Below are positions 9,394-18,487 of a stretch of DNA of 64,000 nt, piece by piece. Made by a program: the position numbers and the translations under genes. Position 1 is the stretch's first letter, and the number at the start of each line of letters is the position of its first letter. The notes under the pieces were generated by a model. The model made no database searches, was not told the origin of the DNA, and saw nothing but the letters and a program-made list of their open reading frames with translations. The stretch is from Ostreococcus mediterraneus (taxonomy: Eukaryota > Chlorophyta > Mamiellophyceae > Mamiellales > Bathycoccaceae), in NCBI GenBank assembly GCA_012295225.1, contig WMKK01000005.1:254958-318957 (forward strand), read 5' to 3'.

Positions 9394-9832
9394 ATGATGA
9401 TGACGACGATGATGACCCCGACCGTGGTTCGTGCCAACGTACGTGTACATGCGTGTGTGCGCGCGTTTCGTGTTTTGTTTGAAGACGTCGCTAGGGTCGA
9501 GTCGTGCGTCGAGTGCGCGCGCCGCTGAGGACGAGGATGTGACGATGTGTTCCACCCAGAGCGAGGGGGACCGGGACGGATAAACTCGGCGACTGACGAT
9601 GGATGTGTGGCGATGATGATTACAAAAATGACAGGTTGCGCAACGTAACGTTCGCGCAAAGGCGAGCCAGCAAGCTGTGGATGCGGTGCCGCAACCGGTG
9701 AAGCCGGAGGCGAACGATTGCTCTGAGCGCGTCGGCGACTGCGCGGCGCGCGTGGACATGGCCAAGGCGAAGTGCGTGCACCCGGACCGACCGGTGGCGA
9801 AGGCGTGCGGTGACTGCCCGCGCCGCAAGTAA
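9394..9832 (+). CDS. Small Cys-rich protein with transit-peptide-like N-terminus, two exons
   Basis: Exon 9394-9438 starts at an ATG and ends at a GTACGT donor. Exon 9635-9832 follows a CAG acceptor and ends at TAA. The 196-nt intron carries a CTGAC branch-like motif near 9591, and both sides are phase 0. The product is 80 residues. Residues 1-30 are rich in M, T, V, A, R and N with no acidic residue, as in plastid transit peptides. The C-terminal half has five cysteines spaced C-x6-C-x10-C-x10-C-x2-C (NDCSERVGDCAARV, AKCVHP, ACGDCPRRK). This loosely recalls a ShK-like or small metal/disulfide fold, but I do not recognise the family. The intron matches the signature of the other introns in the window. 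Confidence 0.6.
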
Positions 9833-9949
9833 ATGCTTACGCCATTAGCGCGCTGATACTGCACTTTTGTGTGCGTGCTAGCTTGATTCTTTGAAAAACT
9901 TTGTTTCGTAGGAGGCGCGGGTTCCTCAATGTAATGACACTGCTTTTTC

Positions 9950-12064
9950 CTATCGACGTTCGTGTCGAACGTATTTCACGCCCGCGTAGAATATCGTAAA
10001 GTACACTGGAATGGACAACGCCGCGTACAACAACGATGTGAACTTGTTTCTACCCTCAAGATCGAACGTGGTGAGCACGGAATCGCCATTTATGGGTTCA
10101 CACTCNTTTTGGTTTGAGAAGAATAAGCGAAGCAGTCGCACGCTTGATTCTGGTAAAGACAATTGCTCGAGTAAATCATCTAGACCGCCCGTTTCGGACC
10201 CGCAATGATCGTAAAATAATCGACCCGCGTATTCGTTCACCATGACCGCGCTCCATGCCCATTGAATGAATGATAAATTGTACAGCCATTTCCACACGTC
10301 GTGAATCGTTCGCGCGCGAATGAAAAATCCTCCCACCAACATGTTCAACGTGCCGACGATTGGCAAGATAACTGCAGGACCTACATCGCCAGGGATTGCA
10401 GCGGCAATAGCGCAACCTATCAACATGGCTATGTTTAAATTCACAAAGTTGGCCAGGAAGAAAAAGAAGAATGATCCAACAGACGGATTCAAGCCGACAG
10501 ACCAATACAAGATGGCGGCAAATGACATCGACGCAAGAACCGTCATCGGTAGTTCAACGATCAGCTTTGATAGCACATAATTTCCAGGGCGATAATAAGC
10601 ATCGTGAAATTCGCGTGTGTAAACTTCACGCTCAAACTTCGTTTCCTCAACGTGAACTTGAGCCATGAAACATGGGAGAATCATGGAGATGAAAGCAATG
10701 CCATTTATATTGAGCATACCACTCGGCGTATGCTTTTGTGAGTAGAAGAAGCTCGACAGCAGCGAAGCTAGAATAGTATATAGGCCAATGCGAGTGAACC
10801 AGAAAATTGCATATTTCCAACGCGGTGAATCCTTGTATCGGATTAAAATGCCAAGCTCGGTGAGTGGTCCGTGTGCATAAGGCGAATCTTTTCCTTTTCC
10901 ATTCGTACCATTCGAGCGCGATTCTGTGTTTATCGTGACAGCGTTCATCGGGAGCTTCAAAGATTTGATTTCGGCTACTTCTTCCAAATTATCTCGACAT
11001 AAAGACGACTCCGCGTAGTAGGTAGCAAAATCATGCGCCGACGTACTATTTGTACGGGACTTGCTCACTGTATCAATGAGGTATTCAGCCATGTTAAATC
11101 CAGCTTCATACGGGAAACCTTGCGCGATGAAAAATTCCATAGGACATCGCCCACCGGGGCCAAAGTAAACCAAATTTCCACTATTGAGTAGAATCAATTT
11201 GTTAAAGCTCTGGTACACACCCATGGATGGTTGATGGATCGTGACAACCATGGTTCTACCATCTTCGGCTTGCAGTCGACGAAGACTCTTGATGACTTCC
11301 GCAGCCATCGTAGAGTCGAGGCCACTAGTGGGTTCGTCCAAAAACATGGCTCGAGGATCATGCGTGAGAAGGGCACACGCGACTGATAAACGTTTAAGTT
11401 CTCCTCCAGAGATACCTCTGATTACAGCATTGCCAACGAGCGTATTTCGGCATCCATTCAGATTCATCTGGTCTATGACGTGTTCAACTTTTTCAAGTTT
11501 ACGTTCGACGTCTTCATTATCTGTACCCGGGAGTTTGATCATAGCGGCAAATCTAATTGTTTCCCACACGGTGGCACCACCAAAAAAACTTTCAATTTGA
11601 GGTACATAAGCGGTGTACTTCTTTATCGTCGCCACAGTGGGCTGTACTCCGTCGAAATAAATGTTACCCATCAAGTTTCCTTCAGTTTTTCTCCTTGAAA
11701 GGACATCGAGCAACGTTGTCTTACCAGCGCCGGACTGACCCATCAACGCAACCATATCAGACGCGCGAATAACACCAGAGACGTGTTGTAATATTGTTTT
11801 TGTACGACCATCGGCGAGTTTAATCGAGTTACCGACGTCGTCGAGAGCTATGGTTAAACCATTCGAACCATTTGATGAAATCGAGGCTGCAGAGTCGATG
11901 ATGATAGTTGTAGCATTCGCTTCGACGTCGACTCGTGGTGACGAATGGTGCGCATCGCCAGTCGTCTGCGATGAGAGTGTGATGTCACACTCTGCGTTTT
12001 GAGTGGATTGCTGCGCACCCATGGTCCGCGCCGCGGCGTGGAATGAGGAGCAGAGATGTCGCAT
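9950..12064 (-). CDS. ABCG-family half transporter
   Basis: 704 residues with one unreadable codon caused by an N at 10106. The nucleotide-binding domain comes first: Walker A GQSGAGKTTLLDVL, signature ISGGELKRLSVA, and Walker B AMFLDEPTSGLD. A C-terminal membrane domain of about six hydrophobic helices follows, which is the NBD-first order typical of ABCG/White-type half transporters. These dimerise and export lipids, sterols or hormones in plants; the substrate here is unknown. A second in-frame ATG at 12022 would give MGAQQSTQ, an N-myristoylation-like start, so the true start is uncertain. It lies head-to-tail with UTP11, 124 bp downstream of it. Confidence 0.93.
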   Translation of the reverse strand: MRHLCSSFHAAARTMGAQQSTQNAECDITLSSQTTGDAHHSSPRVDVEANATTIIIDSAASISSNGSNGLTIALDDVGNSIKLADGRTKTILQHVSGVIRASDMVALMGQSGAGKTTLLDVLSRRKTEGNLMGNIYFDGVQPTVATIKKYTAYVPQIESFFGGATVWETIRFAAMIKLPGTDNEDVERKLEKVEHVIDQMNLNGCRNTLVGNAVIRGISGGELKRLSVACALLTHDPRAMFLDEPTSGLDSTMAAEVIKSLRRLQAEDGRTMVVTIHQPSMGVYQSFNKLILLNSGNLVYFGPGGRCPMEFFIAQGFPYEAGFNMAEYLIDTVSKSRTNSTSAHDFATYYAESSLCRDNLEEVAEIKSLKLPMNAVTINTESRSNGTNGKGKDSPYAHGPLTELGILIRYKDSPRWKYAIFWFTRIGLYTILASLLSSFFYSQKHTPSGMLNINGIAFISMILPCFMAQVHVEETKFEREVYTREFHDAYYRPGNYVLSKLIVELPMTVLASMSFAAILYWSVGLNPSVGSFFFFFLANFVNLNIAMLIGCAIAAAIPGDVGPAVILPIVGTLNMLVGGFFIRARTIHDVWKWLYNLSFIQWAWSAVMVNEYAGRLFYDHCGSETGGLDDLLEQLSLPESSVRLLRLFFSNQXECEPINGDSVLTTFDLEGRNKFTSLLYAALSIPVYFTIFYAGVKYVRHERR
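10106..10106. other. Ambiguous base (N)
   Basis: A single unresolved base in the 3' part of the ABCG transporter gene makes one codon unreadable. The frame continues on both sides, so it is a base-call gap and not a break. Confidence 0.98.
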
Positions 12065-12188
12065 CGATGTATGCGCCTCGATTTACGCGAGCGGCGATGC
12101 TGTTGTTAATGGTTGTTTTAATTTTCGTTTTGATGCGCTATGAAAATAACTAGAACACATGATTTGGCGCTAAATGTCGAACGACGCG

Positions 12189-12986
12189 CTACTTTTGTCT
12201 TTGAGGTTTCCATTTGAAGTATGTCACGGTCTCACCGTCTGCGTTCGTCTTTGTAATCTTCCTCTTTGGTCCTTTCGCATGTGAAATAATCTTTTGCATA
12301 GCCATCTCACCAGTCATATCTTTGAGTCTTTTTGCACGCTCTTCATACGCGTTGTAGGTTTTATAAGCTCCTTTTTGCATGCGTGTAAGCTTCTTGATGG
12401 AAATCTCTGGCTGTAAACCGCTCGTGCTTGCATCCGCGTCCCCGGATACGCCAACTACGGCATCTTCATCTTCGAGCTGCGCCAAACGCGGGCGGTTGAA
12501 CGTACGACCAACAAGTTCAGGAGCGGTGTCAAAGTGCTTCGCAGCATCGAAAGACTTGGCCTCTTCCTCCGTATCTACGAAGACGGTGTGCTTGCGCTTC
12601 GCCGACACGCCGATACCGTGCAGGTTCCTCTTCATCTTTTCAACCCTCTTAGCCTCAATCGCCGCCTTCAACTGCACGTACTTTACATCTTGCGTCTTCA
12701 TCACTTTTAATTCATCCTCCGTGTACTTATTCTGCGTCGTACTCCTCGTCTTATGCACCCCATCCTCCGTTTTTGAGTTTTGCATCGCAAAGTAAAACTC
12801 ATCAGGATTCCTATACGCCGCCTTTCGCTTCAACGCATTGATCGCATCCTCCTTCTTGTGAAAGTCCTTCGCGCGAAGGACATAATCCTTCTTCTTCTCT
12901 AACAACCCATACCGTTTACGATCGCTCAACTGCGAACGCTCCTTGTGCGTCTTGCGTTTCACCGCGTTTCTCAGCGCGCTCGACAT
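12189..12986 (-). CDS. UTP11: U3 snoRNP / SSU processome protein UTP11
   Basis: 265 residues, highly basic, starting MSSALRNAVKRKTHKERSQL. This matches the UTP11 family start, where the N-terminus reads almost the same from yeast to plants. The conserved block AYRNPDEFYFAMQNSK follows, then helical charged sequence, and a basic C-terminus. UTP11 is a nucleolar component of the small-subunit processome needed for 18S rRNA maturation. The length is close to the usual 250-260 residues. Its ATG is 66 bp from the ATG of the divergent J-like gene, so promoters must be shared or overlapping. Confidence 0.94.
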   Translation of the reverse strand: MSSALRNAVKRKTHKERSQLSDRKRYGLLEKKKDYVLRAKDFHKKEDAINALKRKAAYRNPDEFYFAMQNSKTEDGVHKTRSTTQNKYTEDELKVMKTQDVKYVQLKAAIEAKRVEKMKRNLHGIGVSAKRKHTVFVDTEEEAKSFDAAKHFDTAPELVGRTFNRPRLAQLEDEDAVVGVSGDADASTSGLQPEISIKKLTRMQKGAYKTYNAYEERAKRLKDMTGEMAMQKIISHAKGPKRKITKTNADGETVTYFKWKPQRQK

Positions 12987-13052
12987 GCTGACGATTCCGG
13001 CGTTGTATCAACGACGACGACGACGTCGGTCGATGATCACGCGCGGACGACG

Positions 13053-13709
13053 ATGACGATGGTTATTCCACCTCGCACCCCGTTCGCGCTGTTCGCACAA
13101 TCACCCGCGCACACGCACACGCGCCAAACAATGCGGGCGACACCTCCGCCGCCGCCACCCGCAGCGACAGAGGCTGACTCGCCATGCGTCCGCACCATGG
13201 GTAACGACGACGACGCGGTGGATATCACCCCGCGAACGCGCGACGAAGCGCTGCGCGTGTTACGTTTACACACGCACGACGACGCACACGCGCCACTGGA
13301 CGATGACGTGATTGCCGAACGCGTGCGAGCGATGATTTTTGAGAGCCATCCTGACCGCACCGGTGGGACATCGGATGCGCAGTCTCGCGCGCAGTTTCGT
13401 GCGGTGATGCGTGCGAGGGATATTTTGCGCGATCGAGGAGTTGGTGAGAGCGTGAACGGTGGCGCTGGGTATGCGCCAAAGTATACGATGGCGGAACGGG
13501 CGGCGATGCGGACGGCGGAGAACCGGTTACCGAGGCACTTTCCGGCATTCATCGGCGCGACGGCGGTTGTTTTGGTCGGGGTTTGGGCGTACAAAACGGA
13601 TGCTGGACGGCGGAAATCTGAACGTTCTCCAGCGATTCGCGCGGCATTGGGTTTGGATGATCGATCGCGAGCAAAGGCTATCATGGATGATGGACGTAGT
13701 GTATCATAG
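13053..13709 (+). CDS. J-domain-like protein with C-terminal membrane segment
   Basis: 218 residues from the ATG at 13053; the frame continues upstream but only without ATG and overlapping UTP11. A proline/alanine-rich N-terminus leads to a J-like domain of about 65 residues. It keeps the HPD tripeptide (FESHPDRTGG) that stimulates Hsp70 and a helix III-like RAVMRARDILRD. A hydrophobic segment near residues 165-185 (FIGATAVVLVGVWAY) suggests tail anchoring in an organelle or ER membrane, with a short basic tail after it. I infer a membrane-tethered Hsp70 co-chaperone. The start is uncertain, because later ATGs at 13131 and 13197 are also possible. Confidence 0.65.
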   Translation: MTMVIPPRTPFALFAQSPAHTHTRQTMRATPPPPPPAATEADSPCVRTMGNDDDAVDITPRTRDEALRVLRLHTHDDAHAPLDDDVIAERVRAMIFESHPDRTGGTSDAQSRAQFRAVMRARDILRDRGVGESVNGGAGYAPKYTMAERAAMRTAENRLPRHFPAFIGATAVVLVGVWAYKTDAGRRKSERSPAIRAALGLDDRSRAKAIMDDGRSVS

Positions 13710-13758
13710 AGCACGCGCGCTGCATGCTGTTGTTATTACAGGAGAAACAATCGTTCTT

Positions 13759-16170
13759 CTAAAAAGCAGTTTGAGCCTTCACGTTGACCGATTTGGCATC
13801 CCACCAGTCCTCAGCGAGAACGACAATTTTATCACCAATGGATAACTTGAAAGTCGAGCTCTTACTCGGCGACATGGAGAATTCGCCGCCCGCGCGAACG
13901 ACGCCGATGGCGATTTCTTCACGCTCGCGAGCGCGCTCGCACAACGTACCCCACGTCAATTCTCCATCATTGGAGGTGACAAATTCGTCGTAAGGACGCA
14001 TATATAACTCTTTACCATCCTTCTCGAGCAAAAAGTCAAATAAACCAGCAAGTTTGGTATTGGCTGAGACTTGAAGTAACGCTCCGCTGATCAAGTTGTC
14101 CCGGAGCACGACGTCGATGGTACCGATACCTTCATACACAGCCTCGGCGACTTGCTGGGCCACCTCATCGGATAACTCTACAACGATATGCGGAGTCTGC
14201 TTCAAATCCGCACCTTTCACTAAATACGCCACTTGCATGATGGATGATAACGAGTAGCTGTCTGATTGCTTTGCACCGCTGTCGCTCGGAGACATGATGA
14301 CGACAGCTTCGGCGCCTGCAATTTGCGCCTTCTCCATGGACGATCTCTTACGTGCATCCTCACGAATGTGCTTGATCTTACAGTGCTGATTACCCACCAA
14401 GCTTTGCTTGGGAACATCGCCTTCAGAAATAATCGTGATTTGAGATCCTGGAGGCGCTAGAGCGAGGATATCGTCGATGCACTGTTCGCTTTCCTCGTTC
14501 CATCCCAACATGACGATTTTCTTGCTGTGCGGCAACTTGATTGGGCACTGATTCATCACCATGTGTTGCGATCCTTTCTCTGGAATAGATCTTTCTGGAA
14601 CGATGCCTTTCTTCTTCTCAATATCACGCACGATGCAAGCCAAGTTATCGGCAATGACTAACACTTCCCCTTTGCTGTTGACGACGTCGTCGTCGCGCGG
14701 ACCGAGGATAAGTTTACCATCCTCGCCCATCAAACCCACCATTGTGCCGTTGCTGAACATTCGCCACGCATCCTTAAAGGATTTTCCCGCCAGTATTTTA
14801 TGTGAGTATGTGTAGAACTCTGAGCTGTCGTTTGTTTGAAGCATTAGATCTTCGAACAAACGGATTCCGCCAGGTTGCATGATGGAAAACGCCTTGAGTT
14901 TGGACAATTCAGACGTGCCGTTGACGTATGCCAAATCCCCGAGTTTTCGATCACTCTTGTTCGTCAACGCCACCGCGAGACTGACGGAGTTATCTTCTTC
15001 CGCCAACCGAAAGGGCATCTGCACGATGATATCCGGAGCACGACTCTGCAGACCGTTCACCTCTGAACGCAAATTCAACACAGCTGTCGCTTTGTTACTT
15101 TCAACGCGTTCCAAAGCATCCTTATCGTGTTTCTCGTCTTCATCGATGTCTGGGTGTAAAACCACGACTCTTTCGGCAGACCATGCATTGACACGGTCGA
15201 GATCTTCCGCGTTATATGCTTCACCCTGTCGCGTGACGATTGTAATCGGTGGCACATCCGCAAGTTCGTCGGCGATTGTTTCATCCATCCACTCTTTTTC
15301 TTTATTTGCCAGCAACACGATAGGCCTTTGAAACCCACTCCCTTCGTCTTTTGCCACAGCCATTTGCTTCAAAAGCGGTATTAATTGATCATTCCAGTTA
15401 ACAATCACCGTATGATTCTTTTCGTACACCTTTGAGTTTCCAGTCTTCACTTCGTCCACCTTGCTCGCGATTTCATCCGAAACCACGCCGATGAGGATGG
15501 CGAATGTAAACATGCCACAGAATACTATAAGTTGCGCCACAACCGTGCTCCTCCAATGTTCCTCACCCGTACTGTCAGCCCCGGGAACGTCATTCAACCA
15601 AAAGAATGTCTTTGCAATCGCCGAACCCCATTCTTCTTCGCTCACAAATTTGTACGCCGCCGCCGCGACCAACACGAGCGGCACCATGGCGCACATAATA
15701 ACAAACACCTTACCATACAACGGCCAACCAAACACTCTTTGGGCTAAATACGTCAAGTTTGATCCAACCATTTCTCGTTGAGCGTGACGCGACGATGAGA
15801 ACGATGACGTGCCCGCGTTCGCCACGCGAGCTTTCGGCGTCGGTGCCAAACCGCTCGCCAACGCGCCCGCGACGACGCACGCTCCCGTTACCGCCGCTAT
15901 GCGCCCCGCACGCACGCTCCCGCGCAAGACACGTGCGTGCGAATGAGTCTGACGCTCTCGCGCGGTGTCTCCGCGCATGACGCGTATGATATCATCTGGT
16001 AATCGCCGGCGTTGCTCGGAACTGCATTCGTGTTTGCTTAAGGGATTGTCCCCCTGTGCGTCGGGTTGTGTTGACGCCTGGGTGATCGCGCCGCGACGCA
16101 CACGCGCGCTTTGTCGCACGCGAGGCTTTGCGAGTGATATTGGCACGCGCGTGGATTGCGTGGTGAACAT
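13759..16170 (-). CDS. CASTOR/POLLUX/DMI1-like ion channel, probably plastid envelope
   Basis: 803 residues from the ATG at 16170. A basic, Ser/Thr-rich N-terminus is transit-peptide-like. Hydrophobic segments follow (VFVIMCAMVPLVLVAAAAYK and VVAQLIVFCGMFTFAILIGV), then VVSDEI and VEKNHTVIVNW-type sequence diagnostic of the CASTOR/POLLUX family, and two long RCK-like nucleotide-binding regions. In plants CASTOR and POLLUX are nuclear-envelope cation channels. The related PEC1/PEC2 are plastid-envelope channels affecting stromal calcium, and the N-terminus here fits the latter better; that targeting is inference. It converges on the J-like gene with 49 bp between stops. Confidence 0.87.
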   Translation of the reverse strand: MFTTQSTRVPISLAKPRVRQSARVRRGAITQASTQPDAQGDNPLSKHECSSEQRRRLPDDIIRVMRGDTARERQTHSHARVLRGSVRAGRIAAVTGACVVAGALASGLAPTPKARVANAGTSSFSSSRHAQREMVGSNLTYLAQRVFGWPLYGKVFVIMCAMVPLVLVAAAAYKFVSEEEWGSAIAKTFFWLNDVPGADSTGEEHWRSTVVAQLIVFCGMFTFAILIGVVSDEIASKVDEVKTGNSKVYEKNHTVIVNWNDQLIPLLKQMAVAKDEGSGFQRPIVLLANKEKEWMDETIADELADVPPITIVTRQGEAYNAEDLDRVNAWSAERVVVLHPDIDEDEKHDKDALERVESNKATAVLNLRSEVNGLQSRAPDIIVQMPFRLAEEDNSVSLAVALTNKSDRKLGDLAYVNGTSELSKLKAFSIMQPGGIRLFEDLMLQTNDSSEFYTYSHKILAGKSFKDAWRMFSNGTMVGLMGEDGKLILGPRDDDVVNSKGEVLVIADNLACIVRDIEKKKGIVPERSIPEKGSQHMVMNQCPIKLPHSKKIVMLGWNEESEQCIDDILALAPPGSQITIISEGDVPKQSLVGNQHCKIKHIREDARKRSSMEKAQIAGAEAVVIMSPSDSGAKQSDSYSLSSIMQVAYLVKGADLKQTPHIVVELSDEVAQQVAEAVYEGIGTIDVVLRDNLISGALLQVSANTKLAGLFDFLLEKDGKELYMRPYDEFVTSNDGELTWGTLCERAREREEIAIGVVRAGGEFSMSPSKSSTFKLSIGDKIVVLAEDWWDAKSVNVKAQTAF

Positions 16171-16266
16171 CGCGCGCGGAATTGGGGTCACACGGCGGCG
16201 CTGAATGACGTGAGAAGTTGTTGGGCAAGATATTTTTACGCCTGCCTCCTACATGTGAGCTATGGA

Positions 16267-18450
16267 CTAATAATCTCGATGCTTAATGCGCGTGAGATCG
16301 ATGGCGACGCGCACGGCGTCGGTGGACGTAGGATATACGCGTGATTCTTCTTCCAGTCTGGCGATCCGCGCTCGACTGGTGGCGCGTTGGGCATCGAGGA
16401 GGGCGGCGCGGAGGGTGTCGATGCCGTCATTGTCGTCGCCCCTGTCGCCAATGTCCTTTTCGGCATCCTCGATTTGTTGCGTGAGGCGCTTGATCTCGGT
16501 GCTCGCATCGGCGGCATCTTTGAAACGCTTCTCGCTTGCGGCGGTTGTTTTTGTGGCTTCGAGCTCGGTGATATGAAGACGTAGACTCGCGATGAGCTTT
16601 TGTGAACGCGATTTTGTCTTGATGCGATTTTCAGCAGTGACGAGCTCGAGTCGCGCCGTGGCTTCTTGCGCGATAGCGGATGATTCACGCTCAATAAATG
16701 CACGCATGGCTTCTAACGCATTTGATGTCGATGCCAGTATCTGTTCTTTTGTGCATAAACCGTCGCGAATGCTTGCCATTGCGCTTTCGGCTTCATCATA
16801 GCCTACTGGCTCACTGTCGTCGACGTTTTCAACCGCCAGAAATTTTGCAATCTCAGCTTCGGCGCTCTCTGCTGTAGTCTTAGCACTTTCAGCCTTTGAA
16901 ATTAAGGATTGCTCTTCTGCATCAAGCGATTGTATTTGCACTGTAAACGCCTCGTACGCGCCTTGCTTTTCTTCAAGTTGCGCCCGCAGGTCTTCAATTT
17001 CAGCACGCAGTGTACTCATTGGTTCAGCTAATGCCCCGCGGCGAACCTTCACTTCTCCTATCTCGACATTTATCTGACGAATCATTTCATCAGCACTACT
17101 TTTCGCATCTTGCAATTTTTCTTTAGCGTGGTTAGCTGCCTGCTTGGCCTGATTTTTCTGCGCATTTCTCGCTTGTAATAATTCGTCCTTTCCTCGGCGA
17201 AATATGGTCAGCTCCTCTACACTTACCTTGCCCGCATTTACTAAGTTTTCTAGTGCCTTGATGGATTCCTCTATCGTGCTTGTGAACTCAGTTTCCAAAG
17301 CCAGTAGTTTACGCTCGGTATCAGCGTATGTGTTGACTACGCCAGAAATTTGGTCTTCAAGTGTGGCCGCTGCTTCGTAATCATCCTCAGATACGGCCTT
17401 TTCTTGCCGCGACTTAAGCTCGTTGATTTGGGCGACCAGTGCCATGGCAGAGTTTCCGACGACACTTCTCTTCTTCACGCACGCCTCGATGCGCACCTCA
17501 CACGAGCGATGCGCTAGCTCAGGGGCTTTGTTTCTTAATTCAGCCGTCTGTAGCAGCCCACGCAGTTCATCCTCTGAATGGCCATCCATCGATGCCGTTG
17601 GCAGCGGACTCGACGCTAGGGCGAACTCAAACTCGCCTACAAGTGCACTTGAAGTTTCATCAAAAACCGGAACATCTTCTAGATCTCCTACCGACGCCGA
17701 ACGTGACACTTGAGCAAATGTAAACTCTGGCGTGTCACCAAATTCTGTGAAATCAGGCACCGCGGTTGTTGGCTCTGTCGCGTGTTCCATTTCGTCCCTG
17801 CCATACCCGATACGCACTTGTACTTGTTGCGGCGTGCTACTGCTATGCTCGCTATCGTTCGCTTCGAATAATACGTGCGGTGAAATCGGCTGTGGAACTT
17901 CGACTTGAGTTTTTGAAGGCGTCGGAGGCGTCGCTACAATGTTCAAACCACTAAACAAGTCCAAATCAGAAGTATCCGTCGAGGTTCCAGATGGCGCGAG
18001 GGCTAAGCCTTCAAACATTTCACTGCTATCTGCGCTCGCCTCGCGCACCACCGGAGAGGGTACCGGCGACGGTAGTTCTCCCGCGACGTTTGCCGTCGCG
18101 TCTTCAACTGCTTCGCGCAAACACTCCACCTGAAGTAACCACGCATCTTTTTCATCTTCCCCTAACCCGTGTGCGTCAAACCCACCATCAAGCACCTCAC
18201 TTAACTTTTGCACCGTGCGTCGCGCGTCGTTAATCATCGCATACCGCATGCCGTCGTCATTGTTCCGGCCATCCATCGCTTCTCGCAATGCGCTCGAAGC
18301 CTTGGCGTACAAGCCATGTGGCGTCGACGGCGTCGACGGCGTCGCTGACGGCGACCTCGCTGTGACGTTCGGCGTCAACACGCTCGATGCCGCGGACGTC
18401 GACGACGGTGACTCATCCGCGCCGAGCGCACGACCCGCTCGCGTGAACAT
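16267..18450 (-). CDS. Long coiled-coil protein with UVR-like motifs, function unknown
   Basis: 727 residues. The N-terminal 300 are acidic, Ser/Thr/Pro-rich and probably disordered. The rest is predicted coiled coil (regular K/E/A/L heptads). Two UVR-like helical hairpin motifs are visible: AVSEDDYEAAATLEDQI in the middle and SEKRFKDAADASTEIKRL near the C-terminus. UVR motifs mediate protein-protein contacts, for example UvrB-UvrC and plastid Clp/ClpC adaptors. Plant proteins of similar layout exist without a firm function. Its start codon is only 37 bp from that of the release-factor gene on the other strand. No targeting signal is obvious. Confidence 0.75.
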   Translation of the reverse strand: MFTRAGRALGADESPSSTSAASSVLTPNVTARSPSATPSTPSTPHGLYAKASSALREAMDGRNNDDGMRYAMINDARRTVQKLSEVLDGGFDAHGLGEDEKDAWLLQVECLREAVEDATANVAGELPSPVPSPVVREASADSSEMFEGLALAPSGTSTDTSDLDLFSGLNIVATPPTPSKTQVEVPQPISPHVLFEANDSEHSSSTPQQVQVRIGYGRDEMEHATEPTTAVPDFTEFGDTPEFTFAQVSRSASVGDLEDVPVFDETSSALVGEFEFALASSPLPTASMDGHSEDELRGLLQTAELRNKAPELAHRSCEVRIEACVKKRSVVGNSAMALVAQINELKSRQEKAVSEDDYEAAATLEDQISGVVNTYADTERKLLALETEFTSTIEESIKALENLVNAGKVSVEELTIFRRGKDELLQARNAQKNQAKQAANHAKEKLQDAKSSADEMIRQINVEIGEVKVRRGALAEPMSTLRAEIEDLRAQLEEKQGAYEAFTVQIQSLDAEEQSLISKAESAKTTAESAEAEIAKFLAVENVDDSEPVGYDEAESAMASIRDGLCTKEQILASTSNALEAMRAFIERESSAIAQEATARLELVTAENRIKTKSRSQKLIASLRLHITELEATKTTAASEKRFKDAADASTEIKRLTQQIEDAEKDIGDRGDDNDGIDTLRAALLDAQRATSRARIARLEEESRVYPTSTDAVRVAIDLTRIKHRDY

Positions 18451-18487
18451 TATTTCGCGTCACACACTAGCGCCCAACTGCGTCGTG

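Noticed and set aside
9385-9864. A 159-residue minus-strand frame over the Cys-rich gene
   Set aside because: No domain, and the opposite strand carries a spliced, frame-consistent gene with a clear intron signature.
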